From positions 62,001 through 126,000 of the forward strand of contig CAYTPI010000011.1 of the NCBI GenBank assembly GCA_964439625.1: a stretch of 64,000 nucleotides of DNA, read 5' to 3'. The notes beneath the pieces were generated by a model. It saw only the letters and a list, made by a program, of their open reading frames with translations. It made no database searches and had not been told where the DNA came from. The position numbers and the translations under genes were made by a program. The stretch comes from CAYTPI01 sp964439625. Lineage in GTDB: Bacteria > Chloroflexota > Anaerolineae > Aggregatilineales > UBA3940. The number at the start of each line of letters is the position of its first letter. Position 1 is the stretch's first letter. Below are positions 33,503 through 42,020 of the stretch, piece after piece.

Positions 33503-33943
33503 CTAGTTACTATTGGCAGAGCAGGTCGGGCACAGCCCTTTGATCAAGAGATGAGTGTGGTTGTCGAAGTGGAAGCCGTATTTTTCCGTTAAAGTCTCGA
33601 ACATAGGCGCAATTATGTTATCGTCTATTTGTATCTCTGATGAGCAGTTTTTACAGACCAGATGATGATGTGGCTCGTGTCCGATGATCAGCTCGTAGAG
33701 CATCTGCCCATCTACCTGTGATAGCGCGACTAACCCAATCTCCGTGAGAAAATCCAACGCTCGGTAAACTGTCGAACGGTCTATGGCTGTATTTGACGCC
33801 TGAACACGCTGAAAGACTTCATCCGGCGTGACGTAATGTTTCGGCAGCTTACAGATCGCATCAACGACAGCCTCACGCTGGCTGGTAATGCGGTAACCCT
33901 TATTCCTTATATATTGACGGTAGTCAAATGTATTATGTGTCAT
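33503..33943 (-). CDS. Fur-family metalloregulator
   Basis: 146 residues. The winged-helix N-terminus reads GYRITSQREAVVDAI (~16-30) and AIDRSTVYRALDFLTEIGLV (~53-72). The metal-sensing C-terminus has HEPHHHLVCKNC (~90-101) and the second Cys pair LCPTC (~138-142), which hold a structural zinc. It is the only gene of its kind here, transcribed toward and adjacent to the Co/Ni uptake operon, so it may be a nickel- or zinc-responsive member (Nur or Zur) rather than iron-sensing Fur. There is no clear ribosome site; the mRNA may be leaderless. Confidence 0.9.
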   Translation of the reverse strand: MTHNTFDYRQYIRNKGYRITSQREAVVDAICKLPKHYVTPDEVFQRVQASNTAIDRSTVYRALDFLTEIGLVALSQVDGQMLYELIIGHEPHHHLVCKNCSSEIQIDDNIIAPMFETLTEKYGFHFDNHTHLLIKGLCPTCSANSN

Positions 33944-34145
33944 AGTCTACTATTGACGTAAACCCCTTTCGTTGGATTGATACAAGCCTTTTACACACAG
34001 CTTCAAGCGTATAATAGCAAGGAATCATTTGCATCAAAACAATGCTAAAATAGTTTGGATGCTTTCCATATAATTCTATTCCCTATAGTTACCTTAAAAT
34101 TAACGCAAGTATTTCCGCAATATAGCACCTTATTTGCAAGCGCCA

Positions 34146-35177
34146 ATGGATATCCACATGAAACCCTCTGCCTCACCTCAAGTGTTCGTTAGCCGTATTC
34201 TGCCGGAGGAAGGGCTTCAACGCCTGAATACCATCGCAGACATTGACCTATGGGAAGAGGCTCTGCCGCCCAGTCGTAATGTGCTCCTCGAACGTGTTCA
34301 AGGTGTCGATGGTATTGTCTGTCTATTGACGGAAACCATCGACGGCGAACTGATGGATGCCGCAGGCGACCAACTCAAGGTGATCAGTCAGTTTGCGGTT
34401 GGCTACGATAACATTGATGTTGAAGCAGCGACAGCACGCGGTATTGCAGTCGGCAATACGCCAGGAGTCCTCACTGAAACAACCGCAGACATGGCCTTTG
34501 CCCTGCTAATGACTGCCGCCCGACGCATTCCTGAAGGGCTGCGTTATGTACAAGCGGGCAAATGGCAAACATGGGAGCCAAACCTGCTACTTGGTCAGGA
34601 TATTCACGGAGCAACCTTGAGCATTATTGGCTTCGGGCGGATCGGTCAGGCAGTCGCGCGTAGGGCCAGCGGGTTTGGCATGTCGGTTCTATATGCAGGC
34701 TCCTCGCGCAAGCCTGACGCAGAAGCAGAACTCAATGCTCAATACGTTGATCTAGACACACTGCTGACCCAAGCTGACTTCGTCAGTTTGCACACACCGC
34801 TAACATCAGCCACACAGCATCTCATTGATGCCCGCGCCCTCGACCTGATGAAGCCCACGGCGATACTTGTTAACACAGCACGCGGTGCCGTCGTTGATTC
34901 GCAAGCGCTGTACGAAGCACTTTCATCTGGCGTAATCAGTGCTGCCGCACTCGATGTGACAGACCCGGAGCCCATCCCTAACGATGACCCTCTGTTGACA
35001 CTGCCAAACTGTATCATTGTACCGCACTTGGGGAGTGGGAGCCTTGCTACGCGCAACCTGATGGCAAAGATGGTCGCTCAGAATCTAGAAGCCGGGCTCA
35101 ATGGAACCCGGCTTCCGAACTGCGTTAACCCTGAGGTATACAACAACCCTAGCCAGCAGGGACGTACTTCTGTTTGA
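34146..35177 (+). CDS. D-2-hydroxyacid dehydrogenase (glycerate/hydroxypyruvate reductase type)
   Basis: 343 residues from ATG 34146 (a TTG at 34134 and an ATG at 34158 are alternatives; no clear ribosome site). The Rossmann motif is GFGRIGQAVARR (~162-173); catalytic residues are Arg in NTARGAVVD (~243-251), Glu in DVTDPEPIP (~271-279) and His in VPHLGSGS (~294-301). The N-terminal SRILPEEGLQRL and GYDNIDVEAATARGI place it with D-glycerate dehydrogenase/GRHPR rather than PGDH (no ACT domain). It would reduce hydroxypyruvate or glyoxylate with NAD(P)H; a glycerate kinase is encoded at 55.5 kb. Its 3' end overlaps recN by 29 bases. Confidence 0.9.
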   Translation: MDIHMKPSASPQVFVSRILPEEGLQRLNTIADIDLWEEALPPSRNVLLERVQGVDGIVCLLTETIDGELMDAAGDQLKVISQFAVGYDNIDVEAATARGIAVGNTPGVLTETTADMAFALLMTAARRIPEGLRYVQAGKWQTWEPNLLLGQDIHGATLSIIGFGRIGQAVARRASGFGMSVLYAGSSRKPDAEAELNAQYVDLDTLLTQADFVSLHTPLTSATQHLIDARALDLMKPTAILVNTARGAVVDSQALYEALSSGVISAAALDVTDPEPIPNDDPLLTLPNCIIVPHLGSGSLATRNLMAKMVAQNLEAGLNGTRLPNCVNPEVYNNPSQQGRTSV

Positions 35178-36909
35178 TGTTAGCGACGTAATTGAGAATT
35201 TCCTGTGCGCTCTGCTTGGACGACTCCGTTTCAGCACCGAGCATGGCACTAAGTTCGAGCACTTGATCGTCGTGATCAAGAGGAAAGACGGATGTCGTCG
35301 TGCGGTCGTTCTTAACGCCCTTTTCGACCTTATAATGCGTGTCGGCAAAGCCAGCCAACTGCGGTAGGTGCGTTACAACCAACACTTGGTGATTGGTTGA
35401 GAGTGACCACAGTTTTTCACCGACGACTGAACCAATGCGCCCGCCAATGCCCGTATCAATTTCGTCGAAGATTAGCGTTGGGGTGTCATCAACCCTTGAC
35501 AGCACCGTCTTAAGTGCCAACATAATCCGGGAGGTTTCACCACCGGAAGCGACTCGTATCATCGGCTTCAGAGGTTCGCCCATATTGGCTGCTAACATAA
35601 ACTCTATCTGGTCGATACCTGATGTATCGAAAGCAACCGTATGTTCTTCAAAGGGGACGCCATCAGGATCTTCTTTTTGCTCAATGATGACGCCAAAGCG
35701 AGCACTTGCCATTCGCAGATCAGCCAGTTCATTTTCGACAGCTCCAGCCATTTTTTGGGCAGCTTCGGAACGGGCTTCACTCAAGGCTTTGCCAGCCTCC
35801 GCGATTTGCTGCAAAAGCGCCGCTTCTTCTGCTTGAAGCGCCTCGATCTGCTCATCGCCCCCGCTAATCTGCTTGAGTTCCTCAGTTGCATCATCCGCCT
35901 TTTGAAGCAGATCCTCAATGGAATCAACAGTGTAGCGCCGCAGCAACCCATTGATACTTTCCAGCCGCATCTCTACTTGTGTTAAACGCACTGGGTCAGC
36001 TTCTAATGTCTCTTGGTAATCTGCGATGGAGGCCGCCAACTCCTCGACCTGGACAGATAACTCCTCTGCCAGTGAAGCCATTTCAGTAGTGCTGCCATCA
36101 ATACGAGCCAACTTTGCCAAAGCTGCGGCTGCATCTGTAATAAGGTCGTTGGCTGTTCCAACGGCCTCATCCGTACCGCCTGTCAAGGCCCCTTGAGCCT
36201 CATTCGCCAGCGTTGCAAGCTGCTCAGCACTGCCAAGAATTTTGCCCTCTTCCCGGAGTTCCTCATCCTCACCAGGCGTCAACTCCATCGCAGTGATCTC
36301 CGTCACCATTTGAGTAAGCATCTCTGCCCGTCGCTTGAGTTCCGCTTCATTTTCAATGAGGTTATGCAACTGCTTACGCACAGCCCGAACACGTTTGACT
36401 AAGCTAGCGAACGCCGCCCGCTGCTCCATGAGGCCGCCATAGCGATCTAGCAAGTCCATATGCGCTTTCGGCTTCAATAGGCTCAGATGTTCTCCTTGCC
36501 CGTGGATATCAATCAAATACTGACTGATTTCCTTCAGCACAGAGACCGTCGTCGTGCGCCCATTGATTCGGGTTAAACTGCGTCCACTGCGGCGGATTTC
36601 ACGGCTGATGACAAGCACATCAGTAGCGTCTTCTTCCGTAAACTCAAGGCCTTCGCGCTCCAGAACATCATTGATTTTTGAGGGAATATCGGGATTGCTT
36701 ATTTCAAAAATACCTTCGATGAAGGCTTCTTCTGCACCAATGCGCACATCGTTGCTATCAGCCCTTGCTCCGAGCAACATCGAAGCAGCATCAAAGACGA
36801 TAGATTTACCAGCCCCCGTCTCACCTGTCAGGACGTTGAATCCATCATCAAATCGCAGCGTGAGGTCGTCAATAATGGCAAAATTACGGATTGTTATTTC
36901 ATCTAGCAT
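35149..36909 (-). CDS. recN: DNA repair protein RecN
   Basis: 586 residues. SMC-like ATPase: N-terminal LDEITIRNFAIIDDLTLRF and Walker A GETGAGKSIVFDA (~32-44); long central coiled coil (about 155-370); C-terminal signature VASGGETSRIMLALK (~453-467) and Walker B PTLIFDEIDTGIGGRIG (~477-493), plus HLPQLAGFAD. RecN holds DNA ends together during double-strand-break repair. It starts three bases after nadK, a common nadK-recN pair. Confidence 0.96.
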   Translation of the reverse strand: MLDEITIRNFAIIDDLTLRFDDGFNVLTGETGAGKSIVFDAASMLLGARADSNDVRIGAEEAFIEGIFEISNPDIPSKINDVLEREGLEFTEEDATDVLVISREIRRSGRSLTRINGRTTTVSVLKEISQYLIDIHGQGEHLSLLKPKAHMDLLDRYGGLMEQRAAFASLVKRVRAVRKQLHNLIENEAELKRRAEMLTQMVTEITAMELTPGEDEELREEGKILGSAEQLATLANEAQGALTGGTDEAVGTANDLITDAAAALAKLARIDGSTTEMASLAEELSVQVEELAASIADYQETLEADPVRLTQVEMRLESINGLLRRYTVDSIEDLLQKADDATEELKQISGGDEQIEALQAEEAALLQQIAEAGKALSEARSEAAQKMAGAVENELADLRMASARFGVIIEQKEDPDGVPFEEHTVAFDTSGIDQIEFMLAANMGEPLKPMIRVASGGETSRIMLALKTVLSRVDDTPTLIFDEIDTGIGGRIGSVVGEKLWSLSTNHQVLVVTHLPQLAGFADTHYKVEKGVKNDRTTTSVFPLDHDDQVLELSAMLGAETESSKQSAQEILNYVANIKQKYVPAG

Positions 36910-36912
36910 AGA

Positions 36913-37788
36913 TTATTCCGATGTTTTCACATCTAATTTGGGTTCTAGTCGAGATAATAATGAATCGTAAAAATAAGAACGTTTACCAAGCCGGATGAAA
37001 CGGCTCCGTTTGTTATACGTGTTCACGGTGACATAGTCACCATTTTGCAATTCGATTTCAGCTTGTCCATCGACGGTTAAAATAGCCTGATGGTCTGTTG
37101 TCACCCGTATACCAACCATCGAACCCTCTGACAGAACAATCGGACGATTTAACGTCATATGCGCTGCAATTGGCACCACTAGGATATTCCTTAATTCAGG
37201 CGGAAGAATAGGGCCCCCTGCCGCTAGAGCATACGCCGTTGACCCTGTCGGCGTTGCTGTGATTAATCCATCAGCAACATAAGTTGTTAACGGTTCACCA
37301 TCAATATCTACAGAGAGTCGAATAACCCTTGACAATGAGCCACGACTTACAACCGCATCGTTAAGCGCCGTATGCTCAGCTAACAACTGCTCATTACGGT
37401 AAGCTTTAGCTATCAGCATCAGACGTTCTTCGACCCAATAATCGCCCCGCAGGACTTTGGGAAGATGCTGTTCCCAGCCCTCTGGGCCCATTTCAGTCAA
37501 AAAACCGACTTTACCGAGGTTAATCCCAAGCAATAATTGATCTGTGTTGGATGTAAGACGCCCAGCGCGCAACATTGATCCATCCCCACCGAGTACAATT
37601 ACCACATCAGAAGAGGCTACATAGGGCCTTGTCCCTTCGTCATCCCATGTGAGGGCAAGAGAGACCTCTATGTTTTGAGTCGTTAGCCAGTCACTAATTT
37701 CTTCAGCAATGATCCGTGAGCGGTCAACCTTCGGATGGTGCAGTATGGCGACTTTTTTGATAGCTGTCGTCGCGAGCGGCGTCATCAT
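36913..37788 (-). CDS. nadK: NAD kinase
   Basis: 291 residues; GGGGAAA precedes the ATG. The key motifs are VVIVLGGDGSMLRAGRLT (~58-75, catalytic GGDG Asp), GINLGKVGFLTE (~88-99) and DGLITATPTGSTAYALAAGGPIL (~170-192). It phosphorylates NAD+ to NADP+ with ATP or polyphosphate. First gene of nadK-recN. Confidence 0.96.
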   Translation of the reverse strand: MMTPLATTAIKKVAILHHPKVDRSRIIAEEISDWLTTQNIEVSLALTWDDEGTRPYVASSDVVIVLGGDGSMLRAGRLTSNTDQLLLGINLGKVGFLTEMGPEGWEQHLPKVLRGDYWVEERLMLIAKAYRNEQLLAEHTALNDAVVSRGSLSRVIRLSVDIDGEPLTTYVADGLITATPTGSTAYALAAGGPILPPELRNILVVPIAAHMTLNRPIVLSEGSMVGIRVTTDHQAILTVDGQAEIELQNGDYVTVNTYNKRSRFIRLGKRSYFYDSLLSRLEPKLDVKTSE

Positions 37789-38212
37789 CGTTTCCCCAGT
37801 GGGCTAACAAAAAATGTAAGCCTGATAATTATAGCTGATTGACCTCTGAAACACATTGCCATAGCTTTATATAGCAACCAAGCCATTTATTAGCACATAT
37901 GTACTAATTTTTTAGCATGTCAAAAGCAATAACGCAACATTTTTGGGCAAAAAATCACACTTATAAGTGTGGCCATGGTATGCATAGAATATGAATTGAA
38001 AGGTCATAAAAGCAAAAAAACACGGGCAAAGTGAGGGTCAGTATTTACGCTACAAAAGAGGCCCGCATGTCCAGTACAAACTTACGATAAAACACGCCAA
38101 TATGCCGTGGCGTGAGGGCGATTATCAGCGTGTTATTAGTAATAGTCTACTTAAGACCTATTTGATTTAATTCAACGAGGCAAGCAACGAAGAAGCCCGC
38201 ACTTTTAGTGAC
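37789..38212. other. AT-rich intergenic region with palindromes
   Basis: 424 bases between the nadK promoter side and the permease stop. Contains a perfect 16-base palindrome (37956-37971) and a hairpin with seven-base arms CACGCCA/TGGCGTG (38093-38099, 38108-38114). No protein or RNA gene was recognised. The nadK-recN promoter should lie near 37800-37870. Confidence 0.4.
37956..37971. promoter_or_regulatory. Perfect 16-base palindrome
   Basis: CACACTTATAAGTGTG is its own reverse complement. It lies about 170 bases upstream of the nadK start. It could bind a dimeric regulator or form a cruciform; no function can be assigned. Confidence 0.45.
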
Positions 38213-39283
38213 TCACACAATCAGGTTGAATAGATACCCTGTGATAATGATGCTTACGGCGACAACAGAGATAAAAATAACGATGAGGGTTGGCTTAAGC
38301 ACCTTACGCAAAATGATAATCTCCGGCAGGCTGAGAGCGACGACTGACATCATGAACGCAAGTGCCGTGCCGAGTGATGCGCCTTTTTCCAGCATGGCAC
38401 TAATCACTGGCACAATACCCGCAGCGTTGGAGTAAAGTGGAATGCCCAGCACAACAGACGCCGGAACAGACCACCAAGCCTGTTCACCCATAATACCAGT
38501 CAATGCATTTTCTGGTACAAAACCATGGATAACAGCGCCGATGCCAATCCCCACGATTACATAAAGCCATACTTTATCGACAATCTCTTTAGTATTATCC
38601 CAAGCCTCTTGGAAACGCTCTACCCACGTGAGTTTTACGGCAAAGGTGCTGTTAGTAGAGGCGGCCTTTTTCGTTTCGATTTGGTACACAAAGTCTTCGA
38701 CATAGCCTTCTAAATGCATTCTACCCAGAACAAACCCAGCTACGACACCAATGGTTATCCCTGAAATGAGATACAAGAAAGCTACCTGCCAGCCGAACAA
38801 ACCAAAAAGCAGCACAAACGCGATTTCATTCATCAAAGGCGATGTAATTAGGAAAGAGAACGTAATGCCTAGAGGAATACCAGCTTGGACAAACCCAATA
38901 AACAGCGGCACGGACGAACAGGAGCAAAATGGCGTGATGGCTCCAAACAACGATGCCATCACATTACCAACCCCCTCACCACGCTCTTCAACAACCGCAC
39001 GGATCTTTTGCATATCCAGAAAGGTTTGCAAGGCACTGATCAAGAAGATCATCCCAGTTAACAGCAGCAGAATTTTTGGCACGTCATAGACAAAAAAATT
39101 GAGCGCCACGCCAATACGACTTTCCTGATTGAAGCCAAGGAACGAAAAAGTCAGCCAGTCCGCAATTGGTTGCAGATTGCTATAAAGCGCCACCCATACT
39201 AGGGTCAGTATCCCCAGCAGCACAAAGGCACGACGATCCGTAGTAAGGACGTTATTTGGAAAGCCACGATTCAGTGTAGACAT
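38213..39283 (-). CDS. ArsP/SO_0444-type permease (DUF318)
   Basis: 356 residues with AGGAAAAAG before the ATG. About eight membrane helices. The family marker is TPFCSCSSVPLFIGFVQAGIPLG (~117-139), with paired Cys in the C-x-C motif used by ArsP-type permeases to bind trivalent organoarsenicals; a central loop (about 205-235) is cytoplasmic. LITSPLMNEIAFVLLFG follows. ArsP proteins export methylarsenite and related drugs, but many DUF318 permeases lack a known substrate. The gene is transcribed after a small CxxC redox protein, 13 bases upstream. Confidence 0.85.
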   Translation of the reverse strand: MSTLNRGFPNNVLTTDRRAFVLLGILTLVWVALYSNLQPIADWLTFSFLGFNQESRIGVALNFFVYDVPKILLLLTGMIFLISALQTFLDMQKIRAVVEERGEGVGNVMASLFGAITPFCSCSSVPLFIGFVQAGIPLGITFSFLITSPLMNEIAFVLLFGLFGWQVAFLYLISGITIGVVAGFVLGRMHLEGYVEDFVYQIETKKAASTNSTFAVKLTWVERFQEAWDNTKEIVDKVWLYVIVGIGIGAVIHGFVPENALTGIMGEQAWWSVPASVVLGIPLYSNAAGIVPVISAMLEKGASLGTALAFMMSVVALSLPEIIILRKVLKPTLIVIFISVVAVSIIITGYLFNLIV

Positions 39284-39296
39284 CTTTTTCCTGATT

Positions 39297-39545
39297 CTAC
39301 TTTTCTAACTGTGCACGAGCCGCATCAAGAATATGGGCATCGCTTGGAATACGACCACTAGAGATAACCTGTTCATTGATGACCATAGCTGGCGTGCTAA
39401 TAACCCCATGGGAAGCAATTTCTCCATAGTCAGTCACCTTCGTAAGTTTATATTCAATTGTCTTCTCATCTAAGACAGCGCGAATCTTACTTTCTAACTT
39501 TTGGCAGTTAGCGCAACCTGGACCAAGCACTTTAATTTCTAGCAT
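39297..39545 (-). CDS. Small redox-active disulfide (thioredoxin-fold) protein
   Basis: 82 residues, AGGAG before the ATG. It fits the 'redox-active disulfide protein 2' family: KVLGPGCANCQKLESKI (~5-21) with a CxxC site, then VISTPAMVINEQVISSG (~48-64) with the cis-Pro of thioredoxins. Such genes often accompany DUF318 permeases, as here. It may deliver electrons or a thiol-bound metalloid to the permease. The upstream 190-base gap is A/T-rich and contains ATCA...TGAT half-sites that may be an ArsR-type operator, but no ArsR gene is near. Confidence 0.85.
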   Translation of the reverse strand: MLEIKVLGPGCANCQKLESKIRAVLDEKTIEYKLTKVTDYGEIASHGVISTPAMVINEQVISSGRIPSDAHILDAARAQLEK

Positions 39546-39733
39546 GTTTTTCTCCTGATAAACAAGACGACCTACAAAGTTGAGAGATATCCTACGTAGC
39601 TATCAAATAAGAATGATAATTAGCAGCATATCTCATCTATCTGTAAGTTTATCCTAAAAAATAGGCTTCAACACGTGTCATCTGGCACACATATTATCTG
39701 ACAATACTACTTTGAGAGAATGGGTGTACCCTT

Positions 39734-40744
39734 CTATTGTTGTGTCGTAGGTAGCAGAATATGGAGTATCGCTTGCTCTTCACTCCACATCCGCCCGCCA
39801 TGGTTGACGACAATCTGCTCGGTAAACGCCAGCGGCAGTGAGTCGAGAGAGTAGCTGTCAGGCAGGTATGCACCATCATGTTCGGCCTCTACCCACAGCT
39901 TGATCCAGATATTGTTTCGCTTGATGACAGCTTGCAGCACAATTTGGTGCTCACTCGCCAAGCGCGAGGCCACTACTTCAATCAACTTACGGAAGCCCTC
40001 AAGTAAAGCACCTTGTACGGCTTGCACCGGTGGCAGGTTTTCTTCAAAGCGCAGTTGGATAGTTGGTCGCCCTTGAAACGACGGATAATCGTATGATAAA
40101 ATCGCAGCAAACAGCAGATCAAGATCAACAGGCTTAGTGTAATTCTGATAATCAGCCTGTGATGCTTCGTAGAAGGTATTTGTTTGCTCCCAACGTGCCA
40201 AGGCTTGCTCAACTCCCTTTCGGATGATGTTGGTTAGTGACTCAAATTCATATGGGTAGGCCAACTGCTCCATCTCCATGGCATCTCGAATACGCTTCTG
40301 TAACATCTCAGCTGCGCTTGATGTCATTGCTAACGATCCGCGCATGGCCTCAGAGAGAACCGCCTGTGCTACCAAATCAGACTGCCAGTGCCGAACGGCG
40401 CTAATATAAAGTATGGTAACAGGAGAGTCATCAAGCAAAAGGTTGACCGGGCGCATCAGCAAACGTCGGTCAACAACTACGACTTCGTAGGTCGTACCAT
40501 TAGCTGGGGTCAATCCGTTAAGGGCCTTAGCAAACTGTTGGAAGTCGAGCCGGTTAGAGTAACACAAAGAAAGTAAGTCCTCGCGCTCTAGCTCTAACAG
40601 ATCACGGGAACGGTAACCAAGTAAGTCAGCCGCTGTATTATTCGCGTAGATCACCACACCTTGGTTATTGAATATCACCACACCTTGGTCGGCATGCTCA
40701 ACAATTTTGCGCCACAAGGAGGTTGTGGGCATGTGTTGTCTCAT
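39734..40744 (-). CDS. PAS-domain protein with degenerate kinase-like C-terminus
   Basis: 336 residues. Residues ~8-115 form a PAS domain (IVEHADQGVVIFNNQGVVIYANNTAADLLGY). A helical middle (about 120-195) stands where a HisKA domain would be but has no His motif. Residues ~200-336 resemble a GHKL ATPase fold: PTIQLRFEENLPPVQAVQGALLEGFRKLIEVVASRL (N-box position) and LAFTEQIVVNHGGRMWSEEQAILHILLP at the end, yet the N and G boxes are not conserved. So it probably senses a ligand or redox state but does not phosphorylate. It is isolated from the permease operon by a ~190-base gap. Confidence 0.75.
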   Translation of the reverse strand: MRQHMPTTSLWRKIVEHADQGVVIFNNQGVVIYANNTAADLLGYRSRDLLELEREDLLSLCYSNRLDFQQFAKALNGLTPANGTTYEVVVVDRRLLMRPVNLLLDDSPVTILYISAVRHWQSDLVAQAVLSEAMRGSLAMTSSAAEMLQKRIRDAMEMEQLAYPYEFESLTNIIRKGVEQALARWEQTNTFYEASQADYQNYTKPVDLDLLFAAILSYDYPSFQGRPTIQLRFEENLPPVQAVQGALLEGFRKLIEVVASRLASEHQIVLQAVIKRNNIWIKLWVEAEHDGAYLPDSYSLDSLPLAFTEQIVVNHGGRMWSEEQAILHILLPTTQQ

Positions 40745-40882
40745 ACTTGACTCCCAAACCCGCTAAAAAACTGCTTTTCTTCATTTTATACCGAAAAACA
40801 AAAAACACGGCCCACCGGAGCCACCTCTGTGAAGATATGTTATATTGTTTTTAAGGTTATTTTTAGAGGCAGTGCTGTGGGT

Positions 40883-41632
40883 TCATGTTTGATAACCCCG
40901 CACCTGCCAAGCAGCATAAAGCGCAACGCTCCCAGCAACTGCCGCGTTGAGTGACTCAATCTTGCCACGCATCGGTAAATACACGATGAAGTCACATGTA
41001 TCACGTACCAAACGCCGCAGCCCTTGCCCTTCACTACCGACAACCAACGCAAGCCCGCCAGAGAAGTTCGCTTGATCAAGCCGAACTGCATCATTACTGA
41101 AGTCCAAGCCAGCGAACCAAACATCGTGTTGCTTGAGTTCTTCCATGACCCGAACAAGGTTCGTCACTTGGGCTACTTTGAGGTGCTCCACGGCGCCGCT
41201 AGAGGCATTCACCACTGCGGGTGTAATACTGGCAGCACGCCGTTCTTGAATGACCACAGCGTCTACCCCAACGGCTTCAGCAGTCCGGAGCAGGGTGCCG
41301 ACGTTTTGAACATCTTGAAGTAGATCGAGGAACAGAAGAAAAGGGGAGCGACCTCTCAATGCTTCTATAATTGCATCAAGTGAGGTATATGGGTAAGGTC
41401 GCGCCTCCAGTACAACGCCTTGATGATTGGCGTGATCTGTTTTTGAATCAAGCCAAGCACGCTTTGTCGTTCCGATCTCGACTTGGTGCTCTTGAGCAAC
41501 ATTCAGTAAGGGGCGTAATGAGTCTTTTTTGATCGTCCGTTCATCAACAACTAGCCGGTTGATAGTACGATGGTTGGCACGAATAGCCTCGGTGACGGCT
41601 CTCCGCCCGTAAAGATAATCCACTTTAGCCAA
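40883..41632 (-). CDS. rlmB: 23S rRNA 2'-O-ribose methyltransferase RlmB (SpoU family)
   Basis: 249 residues from a TTG start. The N-terminal substrate domain reads LYGRRAVTEAIRANHRTINRLVV (~6-28). The SPOUT knot has motif 1 NVGTLLRTAEAVGVDAVV (~111-128), motif 2 LVVGSEGQGL (~196-205) and motif 3 LPMRGKIESLNAAVAGSVALY (~219-239). It uses S-adenosylmethionine to methylate a guanosine ribose in 23S rRNA domain V. Its start overlaps the preceding membrane-protein gene by eight bases. Confidence 0.93.
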   Translation of the reverse strand: MAKVDYLYGRRAVTEAIRANHRTINRLVVDERTIKKDSLRPLLNVAQEHQVEIGTTKRAWLDSKTDHANHQGVVLEARPYPYTSLDAIIEALRGRSPFLLFLDLLQDVQNVGTLLRTAEAVGVDAVVIQERRAASITPAVVNASSGAVEHLKVAQVTNLVRVMEELKQHDVWFAGLDFSNDAVRLDQANFSGGLALVVGSEGQGLRRLVRDTCDFIVYLPMRGKIESLNAAVAGSVALYAAWQVRGYQT

Positions 41633-41957
41633 GACCTTGCCCTGAGATCAGCAAGCCAATTGTGCCAAACAAGACAGATAGATATCCACCGACAAACAAC
41701 AGCAAACCGATCGTCCCTAAAAACAACAAAATGTTCAGGGTCCAGCGCAAAGTCCAAGCGCGGCGGTCAGATCGAGGGTCACGAAAGATACGGTCGGCAA
41801 ACGGAATCTTCAAATTAAGATACGGAATGCGATCTAATACAGCAATATCGAACCAATATGCGTACCAATACGAGAACAGTAGCGAATATCCAACGTAGAC
41901 AATGAACAATACAGAGAGAAACAGGAATATTTCGGTTAGGCTGTTGATGCTCGCCAT
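41625..41957 (-). CDS. Small membrane protein of unknown family
   Basis: 110 residues, GAGG before the ATG. Hydrophobic segments at about 9-36 and 70-105 flank a basic, aromatic-rich loop (FADRIFRDPRSDRRAWTLRW). The C-terminal part is Gly/Leu-rich. Not recognised as any named family. It lies between cysS and rlmB and overlaps rlmB, so it is probably co-translated with it. Confidence 0.7.
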   Translation of the reverse strand: MASINSLTEIFLFLSVLFIVYVGYSLLFSYWYAYWFDIAVLDRIPYLNLKIPFADRIFRDPRSDRRAWTLRWTLNILLFLGTIGLLLFVGGYLSVLFGTIGLLISGQGLG

Positions 41958-42020
41958 ATGCTAGCGCCTCACTTTACGCTGATACCGTGTAGGCCTGTTG
42001 AAGGCTTGACTCCAATAACG

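Noticed and set aside
39546..39733. ArsR-type operator upstream of the redox protein gene
   Set aside because: Only loose ATCA...TGAT half-sites are present and no ArsR-family gene is nearby.
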